Below the pieces are notes generated by a model. It was not told the origin of the DNA and made no database searches. It was given only the letters and a program-made list of their open reading frames with translations. A program made the position numbers and the translations under genes. Shown here piece by piece: positions 1 through 9,027 of a stretch of 51,555 nt of DNA. Source of the stretch: Terrisporobacter petrolearius (GTDB lineage Bacteria > Bacillota > Clostridia > Peptostreptococcales > Peptostreptococcaceae); contig NZ_JAHZMO010000022.1 of NCBI RefSeq assembly GCF_020748185.1, positions 1 to 51,555 of the forward strand, written 5' to 3'. Each line of letters opens with the position of its first letter. Positions within the stretch are counted from its first letter, which is position 1.

Positions 1-1
1 A

Positions 2-52
2 TTAGATATGGATGAGAATTTAAAAGAAAGAGTTAAAAAATATCAGTATTAA
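2..52 (+). CDS. C-terminal tail of a gene that starts before the window
   Basis: An open frame enters from the left edge and ends with a TAA at 50-52, giving the 16-residue tail LDMDENLKERVKKYQY. The charged, helical composition is typical of a protein C-terminus, and a perfect hairpin follows a few bases later, as expected at the end of a transcription unit. Too little is present to name the protein. The frame could be chance, but the hairpin directly behind it argues for a real gene end. Confidence 0.5.
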   Translation, partial: LDMDENLKERVKKYQY

Positions 53-56
53 AAAA

Positions 57-83
57 TCAGGTAGATTAATTTTATCTACCTGA
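57..83. terminator. Bidirectional rho-independent terminator
   Basis: A perfect 10-bp stem (57-66 with 74-83) around a 7-nt loop. The run of A at 51-56 gives a T tract for minus-strand transcripts, so it can end both the gene entering from the left and the convergent minus-strand gene at 135-1103. Confidence 0.7.
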
Positions 84-134
84 CTTATAAAATAAAAACT
101 ACTTACACACTTTTATTGACAAACCCGTAATGTA

Positions 135-1103
135 TTATAAATCTATATCTATAGAACCTTCATTTTCAAGAGCGTGTTTATATATGGCTTCAGCAGCACA
201 TAAATCAAATAAACCAATTCCAACAGATTTGAAAATAGTAGTAGAATTTAATAAATCATCATTTAATTCATTAAGTTGAAGAACTTTACCTAAAGTTTGA
301 ATATCTTCTTTTTTTATTAAGTTTTCTTTAACAGGAATTCCTAGGTCGCCACTTTCTTCTATGGCGAATAAAGTATCTGTAAAAATATGATCAGCTGCTT
401 TAATTGCAGCGTTAGAAAATTCTCTAGTATGCGGTTGATAAGAACCTATTCCAATTATATGTTTTCCTTTATATAAATCAACTTCATCAGGAATAACAGG
501 ATTTGCTGATGTAGTAGCACATATTATTATGTCGCTTTTCTCTACAGCATCTTTACTAGAATTACTTCTATGGAAGCTCACATTAGGAAGTAATAACTGT
601 AATTTTTCTATGAAAGAGTTTACTTTTGACTCTGTTCTACTATATACATACACGTCTTTTATTGGTCTAACAGCGCATGTAGCTAACACTTGGAATATTG
701 ACTGAACTCCAGATCCGATTATGGCTATAGATGAAGCATCTCTTTTTGCTAAATATTTTGCAGATACACCACCAACACACCCTGTTCTTAATGCAGTTAG
801 GTATGTACCATTTAATAAAGCTAAAGATTTACCAGTATTAATGTCATTTAATAAAGTAACACCTTGTGTTACAGCTTCGCCTATTTCACTGTTTTTAGGA
901 TAAACAGTTATTAACTTTGTAGAAAAATAGTCTTCTTTAAAACAAGGCATTAATAAAAAAGGATTTTCGTCTTCACCCAAGTGGATACGATCTGGTTGGC
1001 TAAAGTTGCCAGACTCTTGTATTAATAATGCTTTTTCTATAGAACCTAATACATCTTCAATTGTTATATTTTGCTCCATGTATTTTTCATTGATGATTAA
1101 CAT
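135..1103 (-). CDS. Ornithine cyclodeaminase / mu-crystallin family dehydrogenase
   Basis: A 322-residue protein of the ornithine cyclodeaminase / alanine dehydrogenase (OCD, mu-crystallin) family, soluble NAD(P)-binding enzymes acting on amino or imino acids. The N-terminal half carries the substrate-domain signature (TGCVGGVSAKYLA region, residues ~107-119). It is followed by a Rossmann fold with the dinucleotide loop IIGSGVQS at ~128-135. The length matches the family. The ATG is preceded on the minus strand by GGGGGAG about 9 nt away. The exact substrate cannot be read: relatives include ornithine cyclodeaminase, alanine dehydrogenase, ketimine reductase and opine-type synthases. It is monocistronic, convergent with the gene at the left edge. 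Confidence 0.85.
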   Translation of the reverse strand: MLIINEKYMEQNITIEDVLGSIEKALLIQESGNFSQPDRIHLGEDENPFLLMPCFKEDYFSTKLITVYPKNSEIGEAVTQGVTLLNDINTGKSLALLNGTYLTALRTGCVGGVSAKYLAKRDASSIAIIGSGVQSIFQVLATCAVRPIKDVYVYSRTESKVNSFIEKLQLLLPNVSFHRSNSSKDAVEKSDIIICATTSANPVIPDEVDLYKGKHIIGIGSYQPHTREFSNAAIKAADHIFTDTLFAIEESGDLGIPVKENLIKKEDIQTLGKVLQLNELNDDLLNSTTIFKSVGIGLFDLCAAEAIYKHALENEGSIDIDL

Positions 1104-1360
1104 ATGTTTTTTACTCCCCCTTAATTTGTATTCTTATTTTATTATAAATGTAAAAAAATCTAAAGTAAATTGATATTTATATTAAAAAGAACATAAAAAT
1201 ATATTAGATAAGAACTATACGATTGATATATTATACACTAATGATAATATTTTTGATAAATATGATACACAATATTGTTAAATAAATAAAAATATACTAC
1301 AATATATAGTGAATAGTACGCATTATAGTTAGAGGATTAAAAAATGGGAGGCTAATAAGC

Positions 1361-1555
1361 ATGGTGGAGATAAGAAAAGATAGTAGTGAAATTCAAGTTT
1401 GTAACAAGTGTGGAGAAATTAACTATGACAGTGTTAATTTTTGCCAAGATTGTGGCGGTATGTTAAATGATTTTACTCATGTATTTTGTGAAGTTTGTGG
1501 GGAAAAAAATTCAATAGAAAACAAAACTTGTACAGAATGTAAAAACATACTTTAA
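1361..1555 (+). CDS. Small double zinc-ribbon protein
   Basis: A 64-residue protein with two treble-clef/zinc-ribbon halves. The first is CNKCG...CQDCGG (residues ~14-34) and the second CEVCG...CTECK (~43-61), so eight cysteines in four CxxC knuckles could bind two zinc ions. This matches the DZR / zinc-ribbon families. Such small proteins are common in clostridia and usually lack an assigned role; nucleic-acid or protein contact is possible but not shown. A GGGAGG site lies 10 nt before the ATG. It is a single-gene unit closed by a hairpin at 1592-1625, and the 250 bp upstream hold no other gene. Confidence 0.75.
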   Translation: MVEIRKDSSEIQVCNKCGEINYDSVNFCQDCGGMLNDFTHVFCEVCGEKNSIENKTCTECKNIL

Positions 1556-1591
1556 ATTATAACGATATATATTAATCATAGATAAATTAAA

Positions 1592-1625
1592 AATAAACTC
1601 CTTTTTTGAAAGGAGTTTATTTTTT
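1592..1625 (+). terminator. Rho-independent terminator after the zinc-ribbon gene
   Basis: The AAACTCCTT / AAGGAGTTT stem, followed by a T-rich run to 1625, ends the 1361-1555 gene. Confidence 0.85.
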
Positions 1626-1770
1626 ACCTTGAATTTAGTATATAATATTATTAATAAGTTTACGAACTTCAATAGGGGGTAAACATATAGAAATACATAT
1701 GATAAAAAAATAACAATGATGAAATGTAGACTAAAATTTAAAACGTTATATATAAAAAGGGAGGCCGATT

Positions 1771-4305
1771 ATGAATTTTAAAGAATTGAAAAAAGATTTT
1801 TATTGGGCAGGGGTATTAGATAAGGATTTAAGAGTTTTTGACATTATTATGGAAACAGAGTTCGGTACTACTTACAACTCTTATGTGTTAAAAACAAATG
1901 ATAAAGTTGTATTATTTGAGACAGCTAAAGCTAAATTTTTTGACTCGTACTTAGAAAGTTTGAAGGAAATAGTAGACATAAGTAAGATTGATTATATTGT
2001 GGTTAATCATACTGAACCAGATCATGCAGGTAGTGTAGAAAAATTAATAGACTTAAATCCTAATATAAAAGTAGTAGGAAGCACAGTAGCAATAAATTTC
2101 TTAAAAAATATAGTTAATCATGACTTCTATAGTTTGACTGTTAAGGATAAGGATACCTTAAAAATTGGAGACAAAACCCTAAGATTTATTTCTGTACCAC
2201 ACTTACATTGGCCAGATACTATGTATACTTATATAGAGGAAGACGAAACTTTAATTACATGTGATTCATTTGGTGCTCACTATTGTTTAGATGATGTAGT
2301 ATTAAGTAAAGTAACTGATAATGAAGGATATATGAGAGCTACAAAATATTACTTTGATAATATAATAGGTCCATTTAAATCACATATGTTAAAAGCTTTA
2401 GACAAAATAAAAGACTTAAAAGTAAATATGATTTGTACAGGGCATGGACCTGTAATAGATTGTAGAATTGATGAAATAAAAGAAACTTACAAAAAATGGT
2501 GTACAGTTATAAATCCCAACCCAAGAAAAACAGTAATAATACCTTATGTTAGTGCATATGGATATACAAAAGAATTAGCACATGAAATAGAAAAAGGTAT
2601 AAAAGATAGTGGAGATATAGATGTTAGAATTTATGACTTAGTTGAAAGTGATATAGACAAGGTGCTAGAAGAGATAGGTTTTGCAGATGGACTATTATTT
2701 GGAACACCAACAATTGTTGGTGAAGCATTAAAACCTATTTGGGATTTAACAACTTCAATATTCGCAGGAACTCATGGAGGAAAACTTGCCAGTGCTTTTG
2801 GTAGCTATGGCTGGAGTGGAGAAGGAGTCCCTCATATTTTAGAAAGATTAAAACAACTTAAAATGAAAGTTGTAGATGGATTTAGAGTTAAGTTTAAACC
2901 AGGGAAAAAAGATTTGAAAGATGCTTATGAATATGGATTCAATTTTGGATGTATATTATTAAATAAAGAAAATAAAAGAGTTAAAAATAAAGTGACAGAA
3001 ACACCATTGGTAAAATGTGTAGTTTGTGGAGAAATATTTGATGCTAGCTTAGATATATGCCCAGTATGCGGTGTGGGAAGGGAAAACTTTGTACCAGTTA
3101 ATGTAGAAGATAACAATTTTAATAAAAATACAAATGAAATATTCTTAATTCTTGGTAATGGTGCTGCTGGTATAAACGCTGCCAAAGCTATAAGAGAAAG
3201 AAACAATTCTTGTAATATAGTTATGATATCGAATGAAAATGTATTAAGCTATAATAGACCAATGCTTACTAAGAGTATGATTGCTAAGTTTGATGCTAAT
3301 CAGTTGGCTATTTATAATGAAGAATGGTACAAAGAACATAATATAACTAACATATTAGATAAAAATGTGATAGATATAAATACGGAAGAGAAAATAGTAA
3401 CTTTAGATGGTGATATGAAACTTAAATATGATAAATGTATTTATGCACTAGGTTCAGAATCATTTATACCACCAATTGCTGGCCACGATAAAGAAGGAGT
3501 AATTGCAATTAGAAGAATATCTGATACTGATAAAATAAATGAAGTACTTCCAAATGTTAAAAATGTAGTGGTTATAGGTGGAGGAGTGCTAGGATTAGAA
3601 GCAGCTTGGGAACTTTGTAAAGCTAAATGTAATGTAACTGTATTAGAACTTGCACCTGGTTTAATGTCACGTCAATTAGATGAAAAATCTGGAGACTTTT
3701 TAGCTAATATAATTAAAGAAACAGGAATAGACTTAAAATTAAATGTTAAAATTAATAGTATTGAAGGAGAAGATAGCGTTACAGGAGTAAAACTTGGTGA
3801 TGGAGAAATAATACCAGCAGATTTAGTAGTAATGTCTTGTGGTGTTAGAGCTAATACATCATTGGCATCAACTTGTGGAATAAATGTAAATAAGGCAGTA
3901 ATAGTAAATGAAAAAATGGAAACTAATATATCAGGTATATATGCATGTGGAGATTGTGCAGAATTTGAAGGTATAAATTATGCTATATGGCCACAAGCTG
4001 TAGAAATGGGTAAAGTTGCAGGTTCAAATGCAGCTGGAGATTCATTAAAATATGAAACAGTTAGTGCGGGACTTACTTTTAATGGAATGGATACTTCTTT
4101 ATTTGCCATAGGTGACAATGGAAAAGATCCAAATAAGAAATACAAAACAGTAGAATTTGCAGATGAACAAAAACAAACTTATGAAAAATACTATTTTGTA
4201 AATAACCGTTTAAGTGGAGTTATACTAATAGGTGATACTAGTAAATTAGTAGATTTAACTAGCGCGGTAGAAGAAAATAGATTATTCAATAAAATATTTA
4301 AATAA
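1771..4305 (+). CDS. fdpF: Three-module flavodiiron protein: FDP core + rubredoxin + NADH:rubredoxin reductase
   Basis: An 844-residue soluble oxygen and/or NO reductase that carries its own electron chain. Residues 1-250 form the metallo-beta-lactamase diiron domain with all expected ligands: H80-x-E82-x-D84-H85, H146, D165 and H225. Residues ~252-395 are a flavodoxin domain (FMN) containing the loop TPTIVGEALKP. Residues ~418-450 are a rubredoxin with CVVCG and CPVCG knuckles. From ~455 to the end lies an FAD/NADH oxidoreductase with the GNGAAG and GGGVLGLEAAWE dinucleotide loops. This is the class F layout known from C. difficile and Syntrophomonas: NADH to FAD to rubredoxin to FMN to diiron site, reducing O2 to water or NO to N2O. 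GGGAGG precedes the ATG. It is a single transcription unit with a terminator at 4318. Confidence 0.93.
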   Translation: MNFKELKKDFYWAGVLDKDLRVFDIIMETEFGTTYNSYVLKTNDKVVLFETAKAKFFDSYLESLKEIVDISKIDYIVVNHTEPDHAGSVEKLIDLNPNIKVVGSTVAINFLKNIVNHDFYSLTVKDKDTLKIGDKTLRFISVPHLHWPDTMYTYIEEDETLITCDSFGAHYCLDDVVLSKVTDNEGYMRATKYYFDNIIGPFKSHMLKALDKIKDLKVNMICTGHGPVIDCRIDEIKETYKKWCTVINPNPRKTVIIPYVSAYGYTKELAHEIEKGIKDSGDIDVRIYDLVESDIDKVLEEIGFADGLLFGTPTIVGEALKPIWDLTTSIFAGTHGGKLASAFGSYGWSGEGVPHILERLKQLKMKVVDGFRVKFKPGKKDLKDAYEYGFNFGCILLNKENKRVKNKVTETPLVKCVVCGEIFDASLDICPVCGVGRENFVPVNVEDNNFNKNTNEIFLILGNGAAGINAAKAIRERNNSCNIVMISNENVLSYNRPMLTKSMIAKFDANQLAIYNEEWYKEHNITNILDKNVIDINTEEKIVTLDGDMKLKYDKCIYALGSESFIPPIAGHDKEGVIAIRRISDTDKINEVLPNVKNVVVIGGGVLGLEAAWELCKAKCNVTVLELAPGLMSRQLDEKSGDFLANIIKETGIDLKLNVKINSIEGEDSVTGVKLGDGEIIPADLVVMSCGVRANTSLASTCGINVNKAVIVNEKMETNISGIYACGDCAEFEGINYAIWPQAVEMGKVAGSNAAGDSLKYETVSAGLTFNGMDTSLFAIGDNGKDPNKKYKTVEFADEQKQTYEKYYFVNNRLSGVILIGDTSKLVDLTSAVEENRLFNKIFK

Positions 4306-4317
4306 AAAGTATATGTA

Positions 4318-4355
4318 AAAAAACCTCTAAGTTCTAATGATTTAGAGGTTTTTTA
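4318..4355 (+). terminator. Rho-independent terminator after fdpF
   Basis: An AAAACCTCTAA / TTAGAGGTTTT stem with an 11-nt loop and T run, 13 nt after the fdpF stop codon. Confidence 0.88.
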
Positions 4356-4498
4356 TAATAAAACTCTAAATAAAGTATAAAAGAAGATTAGATAATAATT
4401 ATAATATGTATATAATATAATTATGTTCTGTTTGATTTAAAAAATTAAAATAATTTATAGAATAAAATAAATAGTATTTAATGAATAAGAGGATAAGT

Positions 4499-5140
4499 AT
4501 GTTTGATTTTAAGGGAGCCATATTTGATTTAGATGGAACTTTGATTGATTCTATGGGAGTGTGGGAGAAAATAGATAAAGAGTTTTTAGAAAAGCGAAAT
4601 ATAGATATTCCATCTGATTACATAGAAAAAATAAATTCCATGAGTTTTGACAAAGTGGCACAGTATACTATAGAAAGATTTAATTTAAAAGAAAGTGAAG
4701 AGGAGCTTATAAAAGAGTGGGATGAAATGGCCATATATGAGTATTCAAATAATATTAAGCTAAAGCCCAATGTAGAAGAATATTTAAAGAAACTAAAGCA
4801 GAATAATATTAAAATAGCATTATCAACATCATCTCCAAGAATACTTTATGAACCTGTATTAAAGAATAATCATATATATGAGTACTTTGACGTATTGACC
4901 TCTTTAGAAGATGTAAAACGTGATAAAAATTATCCAGATATATATTTATTAGCTACAGAAAAATTAAATCTGAATCCACAAGACTGTGTTGGTTTTGAGG
5001 ATATTTTAGTAGCAATAAATACTCTGAAAAAAGCTGATTTTAAAGCTATAGGTGTATATGATAAATATTCAGATTGTGACATTGAAAAGATAAAAAAAAT
5101 AAGTGATAGATTTATATGGGATTTTAAGGAAATAATATAA
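4499..5140 (+). CDS. HAD-superfamily phosphatase, beta-phosphoglucomutase-like
   Basis: A HAD subfamily IA hydrolase of 213 residues. Motif I is the FDLDGTL sequence near the N-terminus (nucleophile Asp and acid/base Asp), followed by a helical cap, motif II STSSP at about residue 109 and a motif IV-like GFED near 169. It probably dephosphorylates a small phospho-sugar or nucleotide, or isomerises a sugar phosphate; the substrate is not visible. A longer frame begins with ATG at 4481, but AGAGGA at 4488-4493 sits 5 nt before the ATG at 4499, and nothing resembling a ribosome site precedes 4481, so the inner start is preferred. It converges with the methyltransferase gene across the hairpin at 5163. 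Confidence 0.82.
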   Translation: MFDFKGAIFDLDGTLIDSMGVWEKIDKEFLEKRNIDIPSDYIEKINSMSFDKVAQYTIERFNLKESEEELIKEWDEMAIYEYSNNIKLKPNVEEYLKKLKQNNIKIALSTSSPRILYEPVLKNNHIYEYFDVLTSLEDVKRDKNYPDIYLLATEKLNLNPQDCVGFEDILVAINTLKKADFKAIGVYDKYSDCDIEKIKKISDRFIWDFKEII

Positions 5141-5162
5141 TCAAATTTGTTTTAAGTATAAA

Positions 5163-5197
5163 AAATAAGGTATATGTCAATATATACCTTATTTTTT
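5163..5197. terminator. Bidirectional terminator between convergent genes
   Basis: An AATAAGGTATAT / ATATACCTTATT stem with A run before and T run after, placed between the convergent HAD and methyltransferase genes. Confidence 0.85.
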
Positions 5198-5199
5198 GT

Positions 5200-5979
5200 C
5201 TATTTTGCAGCAACTAAAAATAATCTTTCATAATTAAATAAAACAGAACCGTTAGGTCTTGGGAAATATACATTTTTAAGTTTAATATAGAAGTTATTTT
5301 TAAAGTTTGAAATTATTTCTTCATTTGGAAATGAATCCAAATAAGGGACTAAAGTTGTACTTTCATACCATTTTAATATATCATCTAAGCTATCCATGGC
5401 ATGAGTATATGTAGTAGACCAAATATAGATGCTCTCTGGATTAAATAATGAAGATAAAATATCATAGTAATACTCTTTAGATTTAGTGTTAAATCTTAAA
5501 CTTCTATTATCTAGATATTGCTTGTATTTTTTCACGTGTTCTAATTCATATAATGCTTGTTGAGCCTTGACTTCATCAACTAAAGGTAACTGTATGGCAA
5601 GTATACCTTCATCTTCAAGTGAATTATATAAAGATTTTATTAAATTTTCATGATCAGGAATACGTTGAATAGCAGCATTAGAAAATATGATGTCAAATTT
5701 ACCTAACGCGGACAAATCATCCGTTGCATCTTGTAAAATAAATTTAGTATCATCATATAAACTTCTAGCTTTTTCAATCATAGCTTTTGAATTATCAATT
5801 CCTATTATTTCTGAATTAGGCCATCTTTTCTTTAGCTCGTGAGTACTATTTCCTGATCCGCATCCAACATCTAGTATTTTTTTGGGATTTATTGCCTCTA
5901 TTCTTGATATTAAATCTTTAGCAGGTAGTGTTCTTTCTTTTTCAAATTTTAAATAAAGATCTGGATTCCAATCTAACAT
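5200..5979 (-). CDS. tam: Trans-aconitate 2-methyltransferase-like SAM methyltransferase
   Basis: A 259-residue class I S-adenosylmethionine methyltransferase. Motif I is ILDVGCGSGN (residues ~35-44), the acidic end of strand 2 is IGIDNS (~59-64), and FDIIFSNAAIQ (~94-104) follows. The N-terminal WNPDLYLKFEKERTLPA and the overall length match trans-aconitate 2-methyltransferase (Tam), which methylates trans-aconitate, an inhibitor that forms spontaneously from the TCA intermediate cis-aconitate. Small-acid or other substrates cannot be excluded from sequence. GGGGGAC lies just before the ATG on the minus strand. It is monocistronic. The 246 bp upstream, up to the next plus-strand gene, hold only promoter-like AT-rich DNA. 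Confidence 0.8.
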   Translation of the reverse strand: MLDWNPDLYLKFEKERTLPAKDLISRIEAINPKKILDVGCGSGNSTHELKKRWPNSEIIGIDNSKAMIEKARSLYDDTKFILQDATDDLSALGKFDIIFSNAAIQRIPDHENLIKSLYNSLEDEGILAIQLPLVDEVKAQQALYELEHVKKYKQYLDNRSLRFNTKSKEYYYDILSSLFNPESIYIWSTTYTHAMDSLDDILKWYESTTLVPYLDSFPNEEIISNFKNNFYIKLKNVYFPRPNGSVLFNYERLFLVAAK

Positions 5980-6225
5980 TTAAAGTCCCCCTTTTTTAAT
6001 GGAATTACTGTAATAATTCTTATAATTAGAAAATAGCATGTTATTAATAAAAATGCAAGAAAAAAATGGATGAATTCAATTTTCATAAAAAGAAAAAAAT
6101 AATATAGATATATGCAGAATAAAACGGTATCCTACATGACAATAATGTAATAAAATCTTAATATTATTAATTTATAATTATGTTGTATACTTATATAATA
6201 AGAAAATAAAAACTAGGAGATAACT

Positions 6226-7281
6226 ATGGATAATAAAAGAAAGAAAACTTTCCTAAGATATGTATTTTTACTATGTTTAATGGTTGGAACTATATATCTA
6301 GTTTTAAAAAGTTTAGACATAAGTATGTTGTCTAGCGTTATTACTATGGTAAATAAGGAGTATTTATTAATAGGGGGAATAGCAATTTTATTTTATATTA
6401 TTCTTGAAGGAATAATATTGCAAATGATAATTAATGAACAACATAAATTGAAGAGTTCCTTTGTAGGTTTTAAGCTAGCCATAATGGGGTTTTATTATAA
6501 TTTAGTAACACCTTTTGCATCTGGTAGTCAACCTGTTCAAATATATGTATTAAATAAATATAAAGTTCCACTAAGTAAAGCAACAGGAATAATAACTAAT
6601 AAAACTATACTTTATCAAGTAGTAATTACAATTTACTGTACTATATTTATTTTTATGAATGCTGGTGAATTAAAGTATGATTTGAAAACAGTGATGCCTT
6701 TTGTTATGTTTGGATTAGCAGCAAATTTATTTACATTTATAATTGGATTTTTAGCAATTATAAATACACCAAAGATAAAAGAAATATGTCATAAAGTAGT
6801 AAGATATTTATTAAAATTTAAATTTTTTAAATTTTTACAATCTAAAGAAGATAATATAGATTCATTTATAGAGGAATACACAGAGTCAATTAAGTTTTTT
6901 ATGAAAAATAAGAAATTACTTATTACTACTGTAACTTTAACAATAATTCAAATATCATTCTACTTTAGTGTTGCCTATTGGATATATAGAGCATTCAATC
7001 TAAGTGGTCATAGTTTTATTTATCTAATGACTCTTCAAGTATATTTGTATATGGCTATATCACCAATACCAACTCCAGGAAATATTGGGGCCAATGAATT
7101 AGCATTCTTTACTATTTTTAAGAGAGTATTCCCTCAAACATTGTTAGGATATGCTGTATTTGTATATGGTGGGTTTATGTATTATTTAATACTAATACTA
7201 TGTGGAATTTTCACCATATATTCACATTATAAAATGGATAAAAAAATAGAATCTGGTAAAATTAGTTTAAAAACTACGTAA
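6226..7281 (+). CDS. Flippase-like integral membrane protein (UPF0104 / YbhN / MprF TM-domain family)
   Basis: A 351-residue polytopic protein, with about eight hydrophobic segments starting at residue ~11. It matches the lysylphosphatidylglycerol synthase transmembrane region family (UPF0104). The signature NLVTPFASGSQPVQIYVL occurs at about residues 91-108 and the PIPTPGNIGANE loop at about 281-292. MprF flippase domains and YbhN belong here; members are thought to move lipids or lipid-linked molecules across the membrane. The soluble aminoacyl-transferase half of MprF is absent, so it is the TM-only type. CTAGGAG precedes the ATG. The DUF3783 gene follows 13 nt later, indicating an operon. 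Confidence 0.82.
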   Translation: MDNKRKKTFLRYVFLLCLMVGTIYLVLKSLDISMLSSVITMVNKEYLLIGGIAILFYIILEGIILQMIINEQHKLKSSFVGFKLAIMGFYYNLVTPFASGSQPVQIYVLNKYKVPLSKATGIITNKTILYQVVITIYCTIFIFMNAGELKYDLKTVMPFVMFGLAANLFTFIIGFLAIINTPKIKEICHKVVRYLLKFKFFKFLQSKEDNIDSFIEEYTESIKFFMKNKKLLITTVTLTIIQISFYFSVAYWIYRAFNLSGHSFIYLMTLQVYLYMAISPIPTPGNIGANELAFFTIFKRVFPQTLLGYAVFVYGGFMYYLILILCGIFTIYSHYKMDKKIESGKISLKTT

Positions 7282-7294
7282 AATAGGAGGCAAA

Positions 7295-7714
7295 ATGTCG
7301 TTTGAAAAATTAAACCAAAGTTCAATAAGCAATATTCATGATAGAAGTTGCATAATTGTAGTTAATTTTAATAAAAAAGAATGTAGTATGATAAAAAACA
7401 TAGGAAGACTGGTAGGAATCAAAGACTGCATTTTTGTAGATAGTAAAAATGGAAAAACTATTATAAAAGATATATTAAAAGATACTGTATCTGATGATAA
7501 CGAAGAAGTCTGGACAAATAAAGCTGTAATTTTTAATAATATTACTCAATTAAAAATTAATGGGTTTTTAGACAGTTTAAAGAAAATGAAAATAGCAAGA
7601 CCTTTAAGTGCCGTAGTAACAAATACAACTATAGACTGGACTTTGAATAAATTAGTTTACAATTTAATCCAAGAGAGACAGGCATTAAAGTCAGGTCAAA
7701 CTTTAAATCACTAA
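7295..7714 (+). CDS. DUF3783 family protein
   Basis: A 139-residue soluble protein. Its C-terminal part (residues ~75-132, with the core RPLSAVVTNTTIDWTLNKLV) matches my memory of DUF3783. This small Firmicutes domain has a proposed thioredoxin-like or regulatory role but no proven function. The N-terminal half is a predicted alpha/beta region with no motif that I recognise. TAGGAGG sits 6 nt before the ATG, and the gene is 13 nt behind the flippase-like gene, so both are probably co-transcribed up to the terminator at 7806. Confidence 0.7.
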   Translation: MSFEKLNQSSISNIHDRSCIIVVNFNKKECSMIKNIGRLVGIKDCIFVDSKNGKTIIKDILKDTVSDDNEEVWTNKAVIFNNITQLKINGFLDSLKKMKIARPLSAVVTNTTIDWTLNKLVYNLIQERQALKSGQTLNH

Positions 7715-7805
7715 AATAGAAATGACATAATCATTGTAAAAATGGACAAAATAATAGTAACAAATAAATATAAATTACGATTTGTATTTATTTGTTCATA
7801 TAGAT

Positions 7806-7838
7806 TAATCCTTCAAAATACTTTTGAAGGATTTTTTA
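7806..7838 (+). terminator. Rho-independent terminator after the DUF3783 gene
   Basis: An AATCCTTCAAAA / TTTTGAAGGATT stem with a 3-nt loop and T run. It is 92 nt after the stop codon, but no gene lies between. Confidence 0.85.
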
Positions 7839-7928
7839 TTTTATAACAAAGGTATTTTTTAAAAATATGTAGAATATATAATAAGTATGTAGAAATTTTT
7901 TAGTTCAGTTGAAGGGAGATGAGTTGTT

Positions 7929-8879
7929 ATTAAAGCATTATTTACACTCAAATTTAGTGATGATGATTTTAATAGAATTAGGGACTTAGGATATGATGTT
8001 GTTTTTAATAGTGAAGGTTCAAAATCTACTTTAGATAAAATTAAAGATGAAGAGTTGGAATCTATAGATGTATTAGTAACTTATAATTCCTTTGAAAAAT
8101 TAGATGTGTCAAAAATGAAAAATTTAAAGTATATACAGCTAGGTAGTACAGGATTTGATCAAGTACCTATAGATAAAGTCATGAATAGAGATATAATTTT
8201 ATGTAATAACAAAGGCGGATATAGCATTCCTATTGCAGAATGGATTGTATCAATGATTTTACAAATATATAAAAATACCAAAGGATTTTATAACAAACAG
8301 TATAAAAGGCAGTGGATATGCGATTATAGCGTTTCTGAAATTTATGGAAGAAGAATAGGCTTTTTAGGAACAGGGACAATTGCATTGGAAAGTGCTAAAC
8401 GACTAAAAGCTTTTGGGGTAGAAATATGGGGATGTAATACAGATGGAAGAAGTATAAAGTATTTTGATGAATGTTTTTCAACACAAGAGATGGATGAGGT
8501 ATTTAAACACTGCGATATAGTAGTAAGTACTATTCCATCTACAAAGCAGACATATAAACTTATTAACAAATCAAAGTTTAATCTTATGAAAGAAGGATCA
8601 TCATTTATTAATGTAGGAAGAGGAAAAATTGTAGATGAAGATGACCTGATAGAATATGCTAATAAATTCAGAGGAATAGCTCTTGATGTTTTTCGAGAAG
8701 AGCCTTTATGTGAGAATAGTAGACTGTGGGATTTAGATAATATAATTATAACTCCTCATAATTCTTGGGTATCACAACAAAATTCATTAAGAAGCTTTAA
8801 TTTATTTTATAATAATTTGAAAAAGTTTATTTCAAATAAAGAATTAGAGAATAAAGTAGAAATGGAAAAAGGGTATTAA
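7929..8879 (+). CDS. D-isomer specific 2-hydroxyacid dehydrogenase, apparently with ATT (or GTT) start
   Basis: NAD-dependent D-2-hydroxyacid dehydrogenase, about 316 residues. The Rossmann core carries GFLGTGTIALESAKRL. Catalytic residues are visible as the Arg of NVGRGKIVDE, the Glu of DVFREEPL and the His of TPHNSW. The reaction would be oxidation of a D-2-hydroxyacid or reduction of a 2-keto acid; the substrate is unknown. The first conventional start is TTG at 8055, but in-frame sequence from 7929 (IKALFTLKFSDDDF...) supplies the missing first strands of the catalytic domain and gives family length. An in-frame TGA at 7920-7922 bars any further extension, and no ATG, GTG or TTG lies between. 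AAGGGAG at 7912-7918 fits GTT at 7926 or ATT at 7929. Either translation starts at a rare codon or the start was lost by mutation. Confidence 0.8.
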   Translation: MKALFTLKFSDDDFNRIRDLGYDVVFNSEGSKSTLDKIKDEELESIDVLVTYNSFEKLDVSKMKNLKYIQLGSTGFDQVPIDKVMNRDIILCNNKGGYSIPIAEWIVSMILQIYKNTKGFYNKQYKRQWICDYSVSEIYGRRIGFLGTGTIALESAKRLKAFGVEIWGCNTDGRSIKYFDECFSTQEMDEVFKHCDIVVSTIPSTKQTYKLINKSKFNLMKEGSSFINVGRGKIVDEDDLIEYANKFRGIALDVFREEPLCENSRLWDLDNIIITPHNSWVSQQNSLRSFNLFYNNLKKFISNKELENKVEMEKGY

Positions 8880-8882
8880 AAG

Positions 8883-8912
8883 AAAAAAGCATCTATATAG
8901 ATGCTTTTTTTT
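8883..8912 (+). terminator. Rho-independent terminator after the dehydrogenase
   Basis: AAAAAGCATCT / AGATGCTTTTT hairpin with a long T run, immediately after the stop codon. Confidence 0.9.
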
Positions 8913-9027
8913 AATCATGATTTACGCTGAACAATCACATTATTGACACTATTTGGCAATTATACTACTATTATGATAATAAAATGTTACGGATAATTCG
9001 GAAAATATTAAAAAAGTGGGGGAATAT

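Noticed and set aside
7919..7933. ATG AGT TGT TAT TAA mini-frame right behind the ribosome site of the dehydrogenase
   Set aside because: The ATG touches the ribosome site (no spacing), so it cannot initiate efficiently; it is out of frame with the dehydrogenase and only four codons long.
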